NCBI GenBank assembly: GCA_023384415.1
Contig: JAHDWJ010000025.1
Span: 26,647 to 90,646 of the forward strand
Origin: Anaerolineae bacterium
GTDB taxonomy: Bacteria > Chloroflexota > Anaerolineae > Promineifilales > Promineifilaceae
Length of the DNA stretch: 64,000 bases
Direction of reading: 5' to 3'
The notes beneath the pieces were generated by a model. It saw only the letters and a program-made list of their open reading frames with translations. It did not search any database and was not told the DNA's origin. Below, one piece after another: positions 55,001 through 63,787 of the stretch; within the stretch, counting starts at the first letter, position 1; every line of letters begins with the position of its first letter. The translations under genes and the position numbers were made by a program.

Positions 55001-58000
55001 CGTGCAAAGCAAAGAGTCATATCGCTTTAGCCAGGATGATTATGAACTATTAAGCGCAGTCGCCAACCAGGGGAGCATTGCCATCCAAAACGCTCGCCTA
55101 TTTGAGCAAACCCAACACGCCCTGGCCGAAACAGAAACATTGTTCCAGGTCAGTCAAAAATTCAATGCCGCCAATAACCCCCAGGAAATTGTCGAGGCCA
55201 TGGGTGAACCAGTTAAAGCGTCCGGGGTGACGGGCGTAGACCTCTACTTCATTGAAACAGACAGCCAGAATAAACCTGAGTGGATTGAATTAACTGCCAT
55301 TGTCCAATATCAGGGCGAATCACCTATCCCTGTTGGTTCCCGTTTTTATTTGCCTGAACTGCCCATCTCCCATTTTTGGTTGAGCCAAATGGGGGAGCCT
55401 ATTTTCATGGAAGATGTGCGGCAAGAAACACGGCTAGATGAATCAGCCCGCACCTTGCTAGAAATGAGTGGTGCTCGTAGTGCCGTTTATTTACCCTTGA
55501 CTCTTGCCGGCCGCTGGGTTGCCCTCATTGGTTTCCGCTGGTTAGAACCCCACACCTTCGCCCCTGGGGACAAACGGTTGTACCAATCCATGGCTGCTCA
55601 AGCGGCTGTAGCCGTAAACAATTACCAACTGTTCGCTCAGGCGCAAGAACGCACCCGGCAGTTGGAACAATTGACCCGTGTGGAAACAGAGTTGTCACAG
55701 GCAACTAATGAAGAGCAGATTATTGGTACGTTGCTAGACAATCTCAATTTTGGCGAGCCATTTGTCTCTCTTTCTTATCTACTGGAAGATGATGAGGGGA
55801 AAATCACCGGTCTGGATGTGGTTACAGTTTGGAATAAGGGGCAATTTATCCGCGAAATTCCCGAAAGCTGGGCCAATATTCAAATGGCCAACTTGCCGTT
55901 GATCCAGTTGTGGCAGCAATCGCCAGAACAAATAGTGCTGATCAATGATGTGACGACGGACCCACGAGCCAACGCTGCCTTACGTGAACAGGCCCGACGG
56001 GAAGGGGGCTGGCAGGCCACAGTTTTGTTACCCCTGCGGAGCGGGGGTCGTTGGCAGGCGATCCTGGGATTAACCTGGTATGAAGCACATCCCTTCTCCC
56101 CAGAAGAGCTATTTTTCCTGGAACGGCTGCAAGAACCTATCGCGGCCGCTATCGCCAGTCGCCGCTCCTTTGTGGCCCAGCAGCAAGCCCTGGCCGAAAC
56201 CGAAGCCCTTTACCGCGCCTCAGCAGACATCAATGCCTCTCGCCGCTACTATGAAATCATCAACGTCTTACGCAGCCACACCCTGGGGCAGCAGCCTATC
56301 CACAATATTAGCCTCAACCTGTTTGATCGCCCCTGGAGCAAAGGGCAAATACTTCCCTGGGTCGAAATAGCTGAACGTCTTCACGAAACACCTGATATTC
56401 CTGTTGGCAGCCGCTTTAACTTAGCGGAATTCCCTTCAGCCACCCTCATTCTAAACCAGGAAGAGCCAATCTTCATCTCTGATCTGGCCCAGGACCCACG
56501 CATAGACGCCCGTACCAAGGAGCTTTACCATACCCGGTTACAGACCCACAGCCTCATCTTTATTCCCCTGGTAGCCGGAGGGCAATGGCTTGGTTTCGTA
56601 GATGTTCTCTATAACCAACCAGTCACTTTTGGCGAGGTACAGCTGCGCCGTATGTTGGCCCTTACCGGGCAGGCCGCCGTAGCCACCCAGAACTTGCGCA
56701 ATGTGGAAATGGCCCAACAACGCGCCCAAGAAGCCCAGGCCCGCCGCGAAGAGTCGGAACTGCTTTACAACCTCAGTGCCCAACTTACCGCCGCCAATAC
56801 GCTGGATGATGTGTTACGTATTGTCGCCTCACCAGCCGGTGAAACGGGTGTTCGCAGCGGCATTTTGGCCCTGTTTAGCCCAGATGGAGTGGATGATCCC
56901 ACCATGCTGGACGTTGTGGCCGGATGGTCGCCACAGGGACATTATCTGATCACACCAGATACGCAATGGCAGCTTAAAGAGCATCCGTATCTCCAATTTT
57001 TGCTGCGTTACCCTCGCAGCCCACTGTATGTGCATGATGCTGAGGATGAGATTCAGGTTCCATCTGCGGCCGCACGTGAATTCTTCCTCAACCATCAAAC
57101 CAAATCACTCGTCTGCCTACCCCTCAACATCGGTCGCCGTCGCCTGGGCATCATTTTGCTAGAATGGGATACTCCCCGCACCTTCAGCAACACCGAACAA
57201 CGGCTTTACCACTCCATCGCCGGGCAGGCTTCCGTCGTCGTGGACAACCGGCAGCTCCTTACGGCTACCCAGACCCGCGCCGCCCAATTAGACAAACTCA
57301 GCCGCATTGAAACCGCCCTCTCCATCGCCGACACCGAAGAAGAAATATTGCTGGCCATCCTCCCCAGTTGCAATAACCCGGCTGGCCTCAATATACAATA
57401 TATCGAAACGGACCGGTACGATCATCCTGAAGCTCTGGTAATGAAAAAGCTGTGGCAAAATGGTGAATTTATACCGCAAAGCCCCTTGCTCAATGTTCGT
57501 ATGAACATACCAGAAGATTCCTTCCTCTGGATTGACCATCCTAACGAAGTAGTCATGGTCGAAGATGTTGAGACCAATGAACAGCTATCGCCCCAAACCA
57601 GGCTAAGCTTCAAAGGTTTTGGCGTCCGCAGCTTCGCCACTCTCCCCTTACGCAGTTCTGGTCGTTGGCAGGCTTTAGTCGTCTTTCACTGGGCCGAGCC
57701 ATACACCTTCTCCCCTGATGAGCAGTTCCTTTGGCGCCGCCTGCTAGACGCTTTGGGGGCCGTCGTTGCCAGCCGCCGCGCTCTGTTGGCCCAACAAGCC
57801 GCCCGTGAAGAGACCGAACGGCTCTACAATGCCAGCCGTCGCCTCAATGAATCTACCGACCTCAATGATATGTTGACAGCCCTGGTGACAGCCGTTCCCA
57901 ATCCGGTCATCAACCGGGCCACAACCATGCTTTTTGAATATGACGACAACAATGAAATAGAAGCTATGGTTTTAACCGCCCGTTGGTACGCCGGCTTTGG

Positions 58001-58997
58001 CCACGAACCTTCCCCTGTGGGCACTCGCTACAACCGTGACATCTTCTCTATGATGCCTATGGTCATAAGTCAAGAACCATTCTTTATCAGCGACATTCAG
58101 AACGATCCGCGGATGGATGGAGTCACCGTTGCCCTGCTACAGCAGCTAAATATCAAAGCAATGGCTCTCTTACCTTTGTGGATTGGCGCCAGGCAAATTG
58201 GTTGTGTGTTCCTCCAGGCCGAAGAGGTTTATGAATTTCGTGCCCAGGAAATTGAACCGTATACTGCTCTGGCCGGCCAGTTAGCCATCGCCATTGAAAA
58301 CCAACGGCTCTTAGAGCAAACCAGGCAGCAGCTTTCTGACCTTACCGCCATCCAGCAGACTACATCCCTGCTTACAGCCGCTCCCAGTGAGGATGAAGCG
58401 ATCAAATCATTGCTGGCCCAAATTGCTAAAGCCGTCGGGGTTGAGGTTGTCAACCTGTATATGCTGCTAGATGAGGCCAAATTGGTTCGCGCTGGGCAAT
58501 ATGCCGCCATCCCCGTACCAGAGTTTCCTGAACATCAAGTGTTAAATCTGGCGGATTATCCCATGACCCAGGAAGCTATTCAGACGCGCCAACCCACCAC
58601 CCGTCTGGCTGACGATCCCAGCCTTCCAGAGCAATCACGACAAAACCTGAGCGGCCGCACCGCCAACGCCACCATCCCTCTTGTAGGTCAAGATAAAGTG
58701 CTGGGGGTACTCTCCATTAACTCCTATCAGCCGGGCTACAGCTTTACCACCCAATCAGTCCGTCTCTTGCAAACAATGGCCGAACAAGCCACCATCGCCC
58801 TGGAAAGAGTCCGGCTGCTGGAAGAAACAACCCGTCGTGCCCGTCGGGAACAAATTTTGCGCGAAATCACGGCCAAAGTTCGAGGAGCCTCTGATGTGGA
58901 AACGGTTATGCGAACAGCTGTTCACGAGGTAGGCCGCATTTTGGGGCGGCGCACCTTTGTCCAATTAGAAAACCCGGACAAACCGCGTTCTGATTAG
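52032..58997 (+). CDS. Sensor array protein 5: 2,321-residue soluble PAS-GAF10 scaffold
   Basis: One of the largest GAF arrays I can recognise. An N-terminal helical domain (1-150; similar in outline to RsbR-N/globin-sensor domains, unassigned), PAS 1 (155-275), PAS 2 (273-405), GAF 1 (412-585; HLYHAHIYLLNE), an LTREGW module (590-690), GAF 2-10 (about 691-860, 866-1035, 1035-1210, 1210-1390, 1391-1565, 1576-1750, 1752-1930, 1930-2095, 2102-2270) and the tail REITAKVRGASDVETVM. No membrane helix and no catalytic domain. Most of GAF 2-9 share PVG(S/T)R-FYLPEFP...DPRxD...LPL-GGxW-G, so they look like products of internal duplication. GGGAG is seven bases before the ATG. Confidence 0.83.
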   Translation: MNATGVNDRQAQEELQLLHQHKDKLIAAAQEALHQPGTENNGRRGPMRLIKKTAQTLVDSLLDNLETVPAAEPLIPLLTELINQGLDPLAALAASEALAETGCHIVQNGADGPSALSARLHQYRRAFIAAYLQAREQTIERGRATDTPDPNLYTSSERYRTLVEYSPDPIVTYDTEGHVTSLNKAFEHLFGWHEAELLGKRIDFVPEDEIPFVTNAIRELVETGQTIGRTKRLTKDGRIIPVEVHANMVYDKEKTAIGSVVVLRDETNRVATEQSLRESQTRLQAILDRLPIGVFVVEAQTGKPEIVNPAAIDLLGRGVDPNRGADDYVEIYQTYLPGTDILYPAQDLPLVKALQSSQRHTGEVDIVQASGRRITVDVVAVPIINENGQMNSAIALFQDISARKQTESILAKQNRELEAVAQISAAASTIQETAQLLQTVVDLTKGYFHLYHAHIYLLNETNDTLTLTTGAGEVGRQMVKEGRTIPLSREQSLVARAARTRQAVIVNDVREEPGFLPHPLLPETRAEMAVPLLVGGRALGVMDIQGDTPGRFTPQDANIMSALASQVGIALQNARSFEQYEQTLSELNSLTRRLTREGWESYLEQSAGELAYAYGSQPEMLAPNTDAVSHSLSKPIAVQGEIIGQLALLEPELGDEDADEIMAAVAERLSTHLESLRLTEQTQQALAQTESLYTGSGRVVRAITVQEVMDALVQSTALSRLDRANIILYDHPWVTEMPNIGTVIAVWEKSGQPPRAPVGTVYQAKQFPSIQFFSADAPTLFSDVTTDKRVDDNLRTLLVDRLGMRSLVVFPFIIGGQWWGFISGQASQPVYLTDEEVRQISSLSDQAATVIQTLRLVEQATVRAEQLAILNEMARDLTIALDVDSALETIHHYTDLLMDARSFYIAFYDNETQAIQFPISMEDGQRVQWRGRPFGNGMTEYVIQSGHGLLIQDGVDRWLEANGVASIGSLAQSWLGMPLKLANILLGVVAVQSKESYRFSQDDYELLSAVANQGSIAIQNARLFEQTQHALAETETLFQVSQKFNAANNPQEIVEAMGEPVKASGVTGVDLYFIETDSQNKPEWIELTAIVQYQGESPIPVGSRFYLPELPISHFWLSQMGEPIFMEDVRQETRLDESARTLLEMSGARSAVYLPLTLAGRWVALIGFRWLEPHTFAPGDKRLYQSMAAQAAVAVNNYQLFAQAQERTRQLEQLTRVETELSQATNEEQIIGTLLDNLNFGEPFVSLSYLLEDDEGKITGLDVVTVWNKGQFIREIPESWANIQMANLPLIQLWQQSPEQIVLINDVTTDPRANAALREQARREGGWQATVLLPLRSGGRWQAILGLTWYEAHPFSPEELFFLERLQEPIAAAIASRRSFVAQQQALAETEALYRASADINASRRYYEIINVLRSHTLGQQPIHNISLNLFDRPWSKGQILPWVEIAERLHETPDIPVGSRFNLAEFPSATLILNQEEPIFISDLAQDPRIDARTKELYHTRLQTHSLIFIPLVAGGQWLGFVDVLYNQPVTFGEVQLRRMLALTGQAAVATQNLRNVEMAQQRAQEAQARREESELLYNLSAQLTAANTLDDVLRIVASPAGETGVRSGILALFSPDGVDDPTMLDVVAGWSPQGHYLITPDTQWQLKEHPYLQFLLRYPRSPLYVHDAEDEIQVPSAAAREFFLNHQTKSLVCLPLNIGRRRLGIILLEWDTPRTFSNTEQRLYHSIAGQASVVVDNRQLLTATQTRAAQLDKLSRIETALSIADTEEEILLAILPSCNNPAGLNIQYIETDRYDHPEALVMKKLWQNGEFIPQSPLLNVRMNIPEDSFLWIDHPNEVVMVEDVETNEQLSPQTRLSFKGFGVRSFATLPLRSSGRWQALVVFHWAEPYTFSPDEQFLWRRLLDALGAVVASRRALLAQQAAREETERLYNASRRLNESTDLNDMLTALVTAVPNPVINRATTMLFEYDDNNEIEAMVLTARWYAGFGHEPSPVGTRYNRDIFSMMPMVISQEPFFISDIQNDPRMDGVTVALLQQLNIKAMALLPLWIGARQIGCVFLQAEEVYEFRAQEIEPYTALAGQLAIAIENQRLLEQTRQQLSDLTAIQQTTSLLTAAPSEDEAIKSLLAQIAKAVGVEVVNLYMLLDEAKLVRAGQYAAIPVPEFPEHQVLNLADYPMTQEAIQTRQPTTRLADDPSLPEQSRQNLSGRTANATIPLVGQDKVLGVLSINSYQPGYSFTTQSVRLLQTMAEQATIALERVRLLEETTRRARREQILREITAKVRGASDVETVMRTAVHEVGRILGRRTFVQLENPDKPRSD

Positions 58998-59058
58998 CCC
59001 AAAATTTCGATTCGTAATTGTAAAGATTAAGCCAATAACTGTCTTAAGGGTGACAAAA

Positions 59059-62000
59059 ATGGGTAAACAAAAAAAACAGGCCACCCCAGTAAAGAAACAA
59101 GCAACCGCCGTGGCTGAACCTGGTGATATAGTCGTTTTTGCTGATGCTATACAGAGTGTGCCCCACGCTTTTAACTTGCAAATGGCCCTGGAGCAAACAA
59201 TAGAGACCATCGGGTCTTATACGCAGGCCCCAGCCATTGCTTTATTTGTTCTGGATGAAGCCGCCCAAACGCTTAAGCTAGTAGCCGGCCGGGGTTTTGA
59301 TCCGGCTACCTTACAAGTGGGGCAGCAGTTATCTCTGAACGGGACACTTTCCGGCGTCGCTGTGCAGCGGAAAGAAATTATCACCAGTGAGGATTTACGC
59401 CAGGATGACCGGGTGGACCCAGCCGTCAAACAAGCCCTGGCCGAACAGGAGTTACAATATATCGTCTCCGCACCCCTGTTGTTCCAACAACAGGTAGTGG
59501 GGGTGATTAATCTCATTTTCCCCTCCCAACCACAAGAGCATATCCTGGATTTTACGGCCCTTCAGTTTATGGCCCAATCTATCAGTGCCATCCTGGTAGG
59601 GCTGCATGATTTACAGCAAACGCATCAAGTAGAACAGGCGCTGCGAGAAAGCGAGGCTCAATTCCGTCGTCTGGCTGAAAGCTCACCTGATTATGTTTTT
59701 ATCCTTGATTTAACCAATTTTAAGACCGTATACGCCAATCGGGACTCTTTTTTGGGGTATGCCCGGAATGCCTGGCGTGATCGTTCTGTTTTTGATCACG
59801 TTCATCCCGAAGATCAGGAAATTGTCCATACTTTTTTCCGTGAATTTGTTGATTTGCTCAATCATGGTGAAGTGCCCACAATTGAATACCGGTTACAAAG
59901 TAAAGCAGGTCAATGGGAATGGGTGCAGCATCGGGGTACCATCTTTACGACGGATGCCCAGAAAAAACCCACTCAGGTCATCATTATGTTGGCGATTATC
60001 ACAGAACGTAAACAGGCCGAGCAATCATTACGGCAAAGTGAAGAACAGTATCGCCGCCTTTTTGAACAATCCCGTGATGCGATTTATGTTGCCAGCCGGG
60101 AAGGTCGTGCCCTGGAGTTTAATCAGGCAGCTATGGAAATGTTTGATTACTCAGCCGAGGAAATTTTGCAATTATCTATTCCTGATCTGTATCCTACCCC
60201 AGAAGAGCGCCGCCGCTTCCAAGAAGAAATTGAAAAAACGGGGTCTGTTGTTAATTACCCGGTCCAACTTCTGCGTAAAGGAGGGGCCTTTCTGGATTGC
60301 TTGTTGACCTCGGCTTTAGTACATGACAATGAGGGGCAAATAATCGGTTATCAGGGCATTATTCGCAATGTGACTGAGCAAAAGCGGCTGGAAAAACAGA
60401 TTCAAGGAGCATTGGAACGGCGCGGCCGCCAGGTTGCCCTCTCGACTCAAATTGCCCAGGAAACGGTTATGGCCACAAACCTGGAAGATTTGTACCAACA
60501 GGTGGTAAACCAGGTGCAGGAGTTATTTGGCTTTTATTACACGCAACTCCTCTTATTTGATGATCACGCGCAATCGGTTAATTTGACTTATGGGTATGGC
60601 CAGGTAGGTCAAGAGATGTTGGCGGCCCAGCACAAGATGCCCTTAGGCGTGGGGCTTATTGGTATCGCGGCCGCAGCCGGAGAATCGGTTCTTCGGCCAG
60701 ATATTACCAGCGACACCAATTGGCAAGCCAACCCACTGCTCCCTGATACCAAAGGTGAATTGGCTGTTCCTATCAAACTGAAAGATAAGGTTCTAGGGGT
60801 ATTAGATGTGCAATCTAATGTGGCTCACGAACTTACGGCTGAAGATCAACTGGTTTTAGAAGGGTTGTGCGGCCAGATCGCCATCGCCATCGAAAACACG
60901 CGCCTACTAGAAGAAGCCAACATTTTCCGTCAATTTGTAGAATTCTCTACCCAGGGGATGGGGTTTGTTGACCTAAACGCCCGTGTAGCCTATGCCAATC
61001 CATCTCTACTCCACCTTTTAGGTTACCAGGATTTGGCAGATGTGATTGGCCGCTCATTCACCGATTTCTACCCGGAACATCTTCATCCCACCCTGTTCCA
61101 GGATGTCCAGCGTGCGGTATTGCAAGGGCAGCAATGGTCAGGGGAACTTACCATGCGTTCCGTAGAGGGGCACCTTATCCCCACCTATGAAAGTTTTATT
61201 CTACTCTCTGATCACCAGGGGCGGCCGCAATATATCGCTGATCTGGTAACAGATATGACGGAAAGGAAGCAGGCAGAGGTAAATTTGCAGGAGCGTCTGG
61301 TAGAGTTGAATAACCTGCAACGATATATGAGCCGAGAAGGGTGGCAAACTTTCTACGCGGCCGCGGGCGAACGCCCCCAGGGATTCATCTTCGATCAACG
61401 GGCCGTTCAACCCATCAGCGGCAATGGAGTTACCTTTGACCACAAGAAAGACAACGGCCAAACGATCATCAGCCCCCTCACCATCGGCGGTGAAATTATC
61501 GGCTCATTAGGCATCGAAACCGATCCCAGCATCCCCCTTTCCAACGAAGAATATTCCCTGCTCGATGAAATTTCCATCCAGGTAGCCGGGGCCTTAGAAA
61601 ACGCCCGCCTTTCCGAACAGACCCGCGTTGCTCTTTCTGGTCAGGAACGCCTTTCAGCCCAACTAGCCACCGTCGCCGAAGTGAGTGCTATCGCCTCTAC
61701 CATTCTGGAAGAAGAGCAGCTGCTCCACGCCGTCGTAGACCTGACCAAAATCCAGTTTAACCTGTATCACGCCCAAATTTTCATCTATGATGAAAACAGC
61801 CAAAGACTGCGTCTACGGGCTGGCTCTGACCAGGTTGGGCGCCTCATGGTTTATGAAAAATATACTTTAGCTTTCACCAACAAACAGTCCCCGGTTATCC
61901 AGGCAGCTAACAGCCGCCAACCCGTGCTGGTAGATGATATTCACGCCTCTAGGGAGATGGCTGAAACAATTCATCCTTACTTACCTGATACCCGCTCCCA

Positions 62001-62916
62001 GTTAGCTATTCCTATCACCCAGGGAGAAAAATTACTTGGGGTCATTGACCTTCATGCCAACACCCCACGCTTCTTTGCCACTGAAGATACCCGTGTCTAC
62101 ACCACCCTGGCTCTCCAAGTGGCTGTTGCCCTACAAAATGCGTATCTTTATGCCGAACAGCTGCAAACAGCCGAACAGTTACGCGAGGTTGATCGCCTTA
62201 AATCAGAATTCCTGGCCAGCATGAGCCACGAGCTGCGTACCCCGCTCAACTCTATCGTTGGTTTTGCCGACGTACTCCTGGAAGGTATAGATGGTGAGCT
62301 GAACGAGCGGATGGAAGAAGATGTTCATCTTATCCGTCAGAGTGGTATTCATCTACGCGAACTGATTGCTGACATTCTCGATATGTCTAAGATTGAAGCG
62401 GGCATGATGGAGCTGCGCTTTGAGGAGATTGATATTCGCAGCGTGGCTGAGGAGATGATTGCCACCAATAAACCAACCGCTCAAACCAACCGGAAAGATC
62501 TGGATTTGCAATTAGAGATAAGCCCAGAAGTCAGTACCGTTGTAGCTGACCGCACCCGCTTGCGGCAGATTTTCCACAACCTCATCAGTAATGCCATTAA
62601 GTTTACGGAGCGCGGCTTTGTGCGGGTCGCCATCAATAAACAAGAGGATGATCTGTTGGTAGCGGTACAAGATACGGGCATTGGCATTCGCCCCGAAGAT
62701 ATGTCTATTGTGTTTGAACGGTTCCGCCAAATTGATGGCAGCCTGACACGGCAGGCCGGTGGTACCGGGTTGGGGATGCCAATTACGAAGGAGTTGGTAG
62801 AATTACATGGTGGCCGCATCTGGTTAGAAAGCCAGATGGGTGAAGGAACAACTTTTTGGTTTACCATTCCCCTCCACCAGGAAATCCGCAAACGGGATAC
62901 CGGACAATTGCAGTAG
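59059..62916 (+). CDS. PAS/GAF sensor histidine kinase of the array
   Basis: 1,285 residues, soluble. GAF 1 (30-190), PAS 1 (193-318), PAS 2 (325-445), GAF 2 (452-620), PAS 3 (622-740), an LTREGW-type module (SREGWQTFY; 750-850), GAF 3 (862-1035; NLYHAQIFIYDE), HisKA (1040-1110) with phospho-acceptor His1057 in SMSHELRTPLNS, and the ATPase (about 1150-1275): N box NLISNAIKFTE, G1 DTGIGI, F box FERFRQ and G2 GGTGLGM. All catalytic motifs are intact, and it is the only kinase of the array. It lacks the truncated-GAF tail of the other sensors; the kinase core takes its place. The ATG at 59059 has AAGGG eight bases upstream; a GTG at 59050 is in frame. Confidence 0.92.
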   Translation: MGKQKKQATPVKKQATAVAEPGDIVVFADAIQSVPHAFNLQMALEQTIETIGSYTQAPAIALFVLDEAAQTLKLVAGRGFDPATLQVGQQLSLNGTLSGVAVQRKEIITSEDLRQDDRVDPAVKQALAEQELQYIVSAPLLFQQQVVGVINLIFPSQPQEHILDFTALQFMAQSISAILVGLHDLQQTHQVEQALRESEAQFRRLAESSPDYVFILDLTNFKTVYANRDSFLGYARNAWRDRSVFDHVHPEDQEIVHTFFREFVDLLNHGEVPTIEYRLQSKAGQWEWVQHRGTIFTTDAQKKPTQVIIMLAIITERKQAEQSLRQSEEQYRRLFEQSRDAIYVASREGRALEFNQAAMEMFDYSAEEILQLSIPDLYPTPEERRRFQEEIEKTGSVVNYPVQLLRKGGAFLDCLLTSALVHDNEGQIIGYQGIIRNVTEQKRLEKQIQGALERRGRQVALSTQIAQETVMATNLEDLYQQVVNQVQELFGFYYTQLLLFDDHAQSVNLTYGYGQVGQEMLAAQHKMPLGVGLIGIAAAAGESVLRPDITSDTNWQANPLLPDTKGELAVPIKLKDKVLGVLDVQSNVAHELTAEDQLVLEGLCGQIAIAIENTRLLEEANIFRQFVEFSTQGMGFVDLNARVAYANPSLLHLLGYQDLADVIGRSFTDFYPEHLHPTLFQDVQRAVLQGQQWSGELTMRSVEGHLIPTYESFILLSDHQGRPQYIADLVTDMTERKQAEVNLQERLVELNNLQRYMSREGWQTFYAAAGERPQGFIFDQRAVQPISGNGVTFDHKKDNGQTIISPLTIGGEIIGSLGIETDPSIPLSNEEYSLLDEISIQVAGALENARLSEQTRVALSGQERLSAQLATVAEVSAIASTILEEEQLLHAVVDLTKIQFNLYHAQIFIYDENSQRLRLRAGSDQVGRLMVYEKYTLAFTNKQSPVIQAANSRQPVLVDDIHASREMAETIHPYLPDTRSQLAIPITQGEKLLGVIDLHANTPRFFATEDTRVYTTLALQVAVALQNAYLYAEQLQTAEQLREVDRLKSEFLASMSHELRTPLNSIVGFADVLLEGIDGELNERMEEDVHLIRQSGIHLRELIADILDMSKIEAGMMELRFEEIDIRSVAEEMIATNKPTAQTNRKDLDLQLEISPEVSTVVADRTRLRQIFHNLISNAIKFTERGFVRVAINKQEDDLLVAVQDTGIGIRPEDMSIVFERFRQIDGSLTRQAGGTGLGMPITKELVELHGGRIWLESQMGEGTTFWFTIPLHQEIRKRDTGQLQ

Positions 62917-63033
62917 TACCTGGGTTTTCTTTACGAAGTTGGGTTATAATGACGGAAAGTGAAGGACGGAAGATAGGATCATCCTTCCGGTATCAGCTAT
63001 CCGCTAAATATGACAAAGCTGAATGAGGCTTAG

Positions 63034-63417
63034 ATGAGCAAAAAGATTTTATGTATTGAGGATAACAACACTAATCTAATCCTGGTTTCACGAATTGTAG
63101 ATGCCGAAGGACATGAACTGCTTTCGGCCGAGAATGGGTTAGTAGCTTTAGAATTACTGGCTCAAGAGACGCCAGATTTGATTTTGCTGGATATTAACAT
63201 GCCAGGCATCAATGGGTTGGAACTGGCCGGCCGCATTAAAAACGATGAGCGACTGCGCTCTATCCCTCTAATTGCGACAACGGCCAATGTTCTGGTAGGG
63301 GATCGGGAGCGATGTCTGGAAGCGGGGTGTGATGATTATTTGCCCAAGCCGCTGGATATTCGCAAATTACGGGAGATGATGCGGCATTATCTGGCCAAGG
63401 CGGAAGCGCAGGTGTAG
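63034..63417 (+). CDS. Single-domain response regulator of the array (CheY/DivK-like)
   Basis: 127 residues, receiver domain only. Acidic pair Glu9-Asp10 (CIEDNN), phosphorylation site Asp53 (LLDINMPG), Thr82/83 (ATTAN) and Lys105 (LPKPLD). The sequence after Asp53, GINGLELAGRIKND, and the absence of an output domain resemble DivK-type regulators, which act by protein contact. The likely donor is the kinase 117 bases upstream. TATAAT at 62945-62950 and a small hairpin (about 62968-62990) in the gap could give it a promoter of its own. Confidence 0.93.
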   Translation: MSKKILCIEDNNTNLILVSRIVDAEGHELLSAENGLVALELLAQETPDLILLDINMPGINGLELAGRIKNDERLRSIPLIATTANVLVGDRERCLEAGCDDYLPKPLDIRKLREMMRHYLAKAEAQV

Positions 63418-63442
63418 GGTTTCAAGTTTCAGGTTGTTCCGG

Positions 63443-63493
63443 CACCGGCTGATGGGGGTTTCGTCTCCTTTACCCCATCAGCCGGTGTTTTTT
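63443..63493 (+). terminator. Strong intrinsic terminator closing the sensor array
   Basis: CACCGGCTGATGGGG (63443-63457) pairs perfectly with CCCCATCAGCCGGTG (63473-63487) and is followed by TTTTTT. It lies 26 bases after the response-regulator stop, and the end of the minus-strand fragment (63470) lies within it. Confidence 0.9.
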
Positions 63494-63787
63494 ATGGCTG
63501 GGGTATCCGGTAGTGTGCAGAACAAGCAGCGCCGCAATAGAGAGTACCCCTACGATCAGCCAGATGAATAGAGGGAAAACAGCGCGGCCGCGTACCTCTT
63601 CTACCAGCCCCACATCGGTTGGCATTCCCCCAAACTCATACGCCCCCATATCGCACCGCTCATAGCCGTCCCCATTACCATCTACCCACCGGGCAAATTG
63701 GCGTTGATCAGTATCGGGACAATCGGCAGGTGCGGCCGCGGCCCCATACAGTCGAACTTTAACCCTTATCGCCCTGATGCTCTCCAT
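63470..63787 (-). pseudogene. C-terminal fragment of a beta-helix-type surface protein
   Basis: 105 codons. The segment CPDTDQRQFARWVDGNGDGYERCDMGAYEF is the usual C-terminal end of right-handed beta-helix surface proteins (DQRG...DGDGxxxCDIGAYE), followed by one membrane helix (FPLFIWLIVGVLSIAALLVL) and a basic tail. The long repeat region that should precede it is missing: upstream the frame runs straight into the 3' end of the LRPEEV-repeat gene, overlapping it by 29 bases. It is therefore a remnant, or at most a tiny anchored protein. Two octamers lie in it. Confidence 0.65.

Noticed and set aside
37927-58997. Cyclic-di-GMP enzymes or methyl-accepting chemotaxis domains in the array
   Set aside because: No GGDEF, EAL, HD-GYP or methyl-accepting hairpin was found in any of the kinase-less proteins.
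37927-62916. Phytochrome-type photoreceptors in the GAF array
   Set aside because: The GAF domains show no Cys-His bilin-attachment motif and there is no PHY domain; Cys is rare in these proteins.
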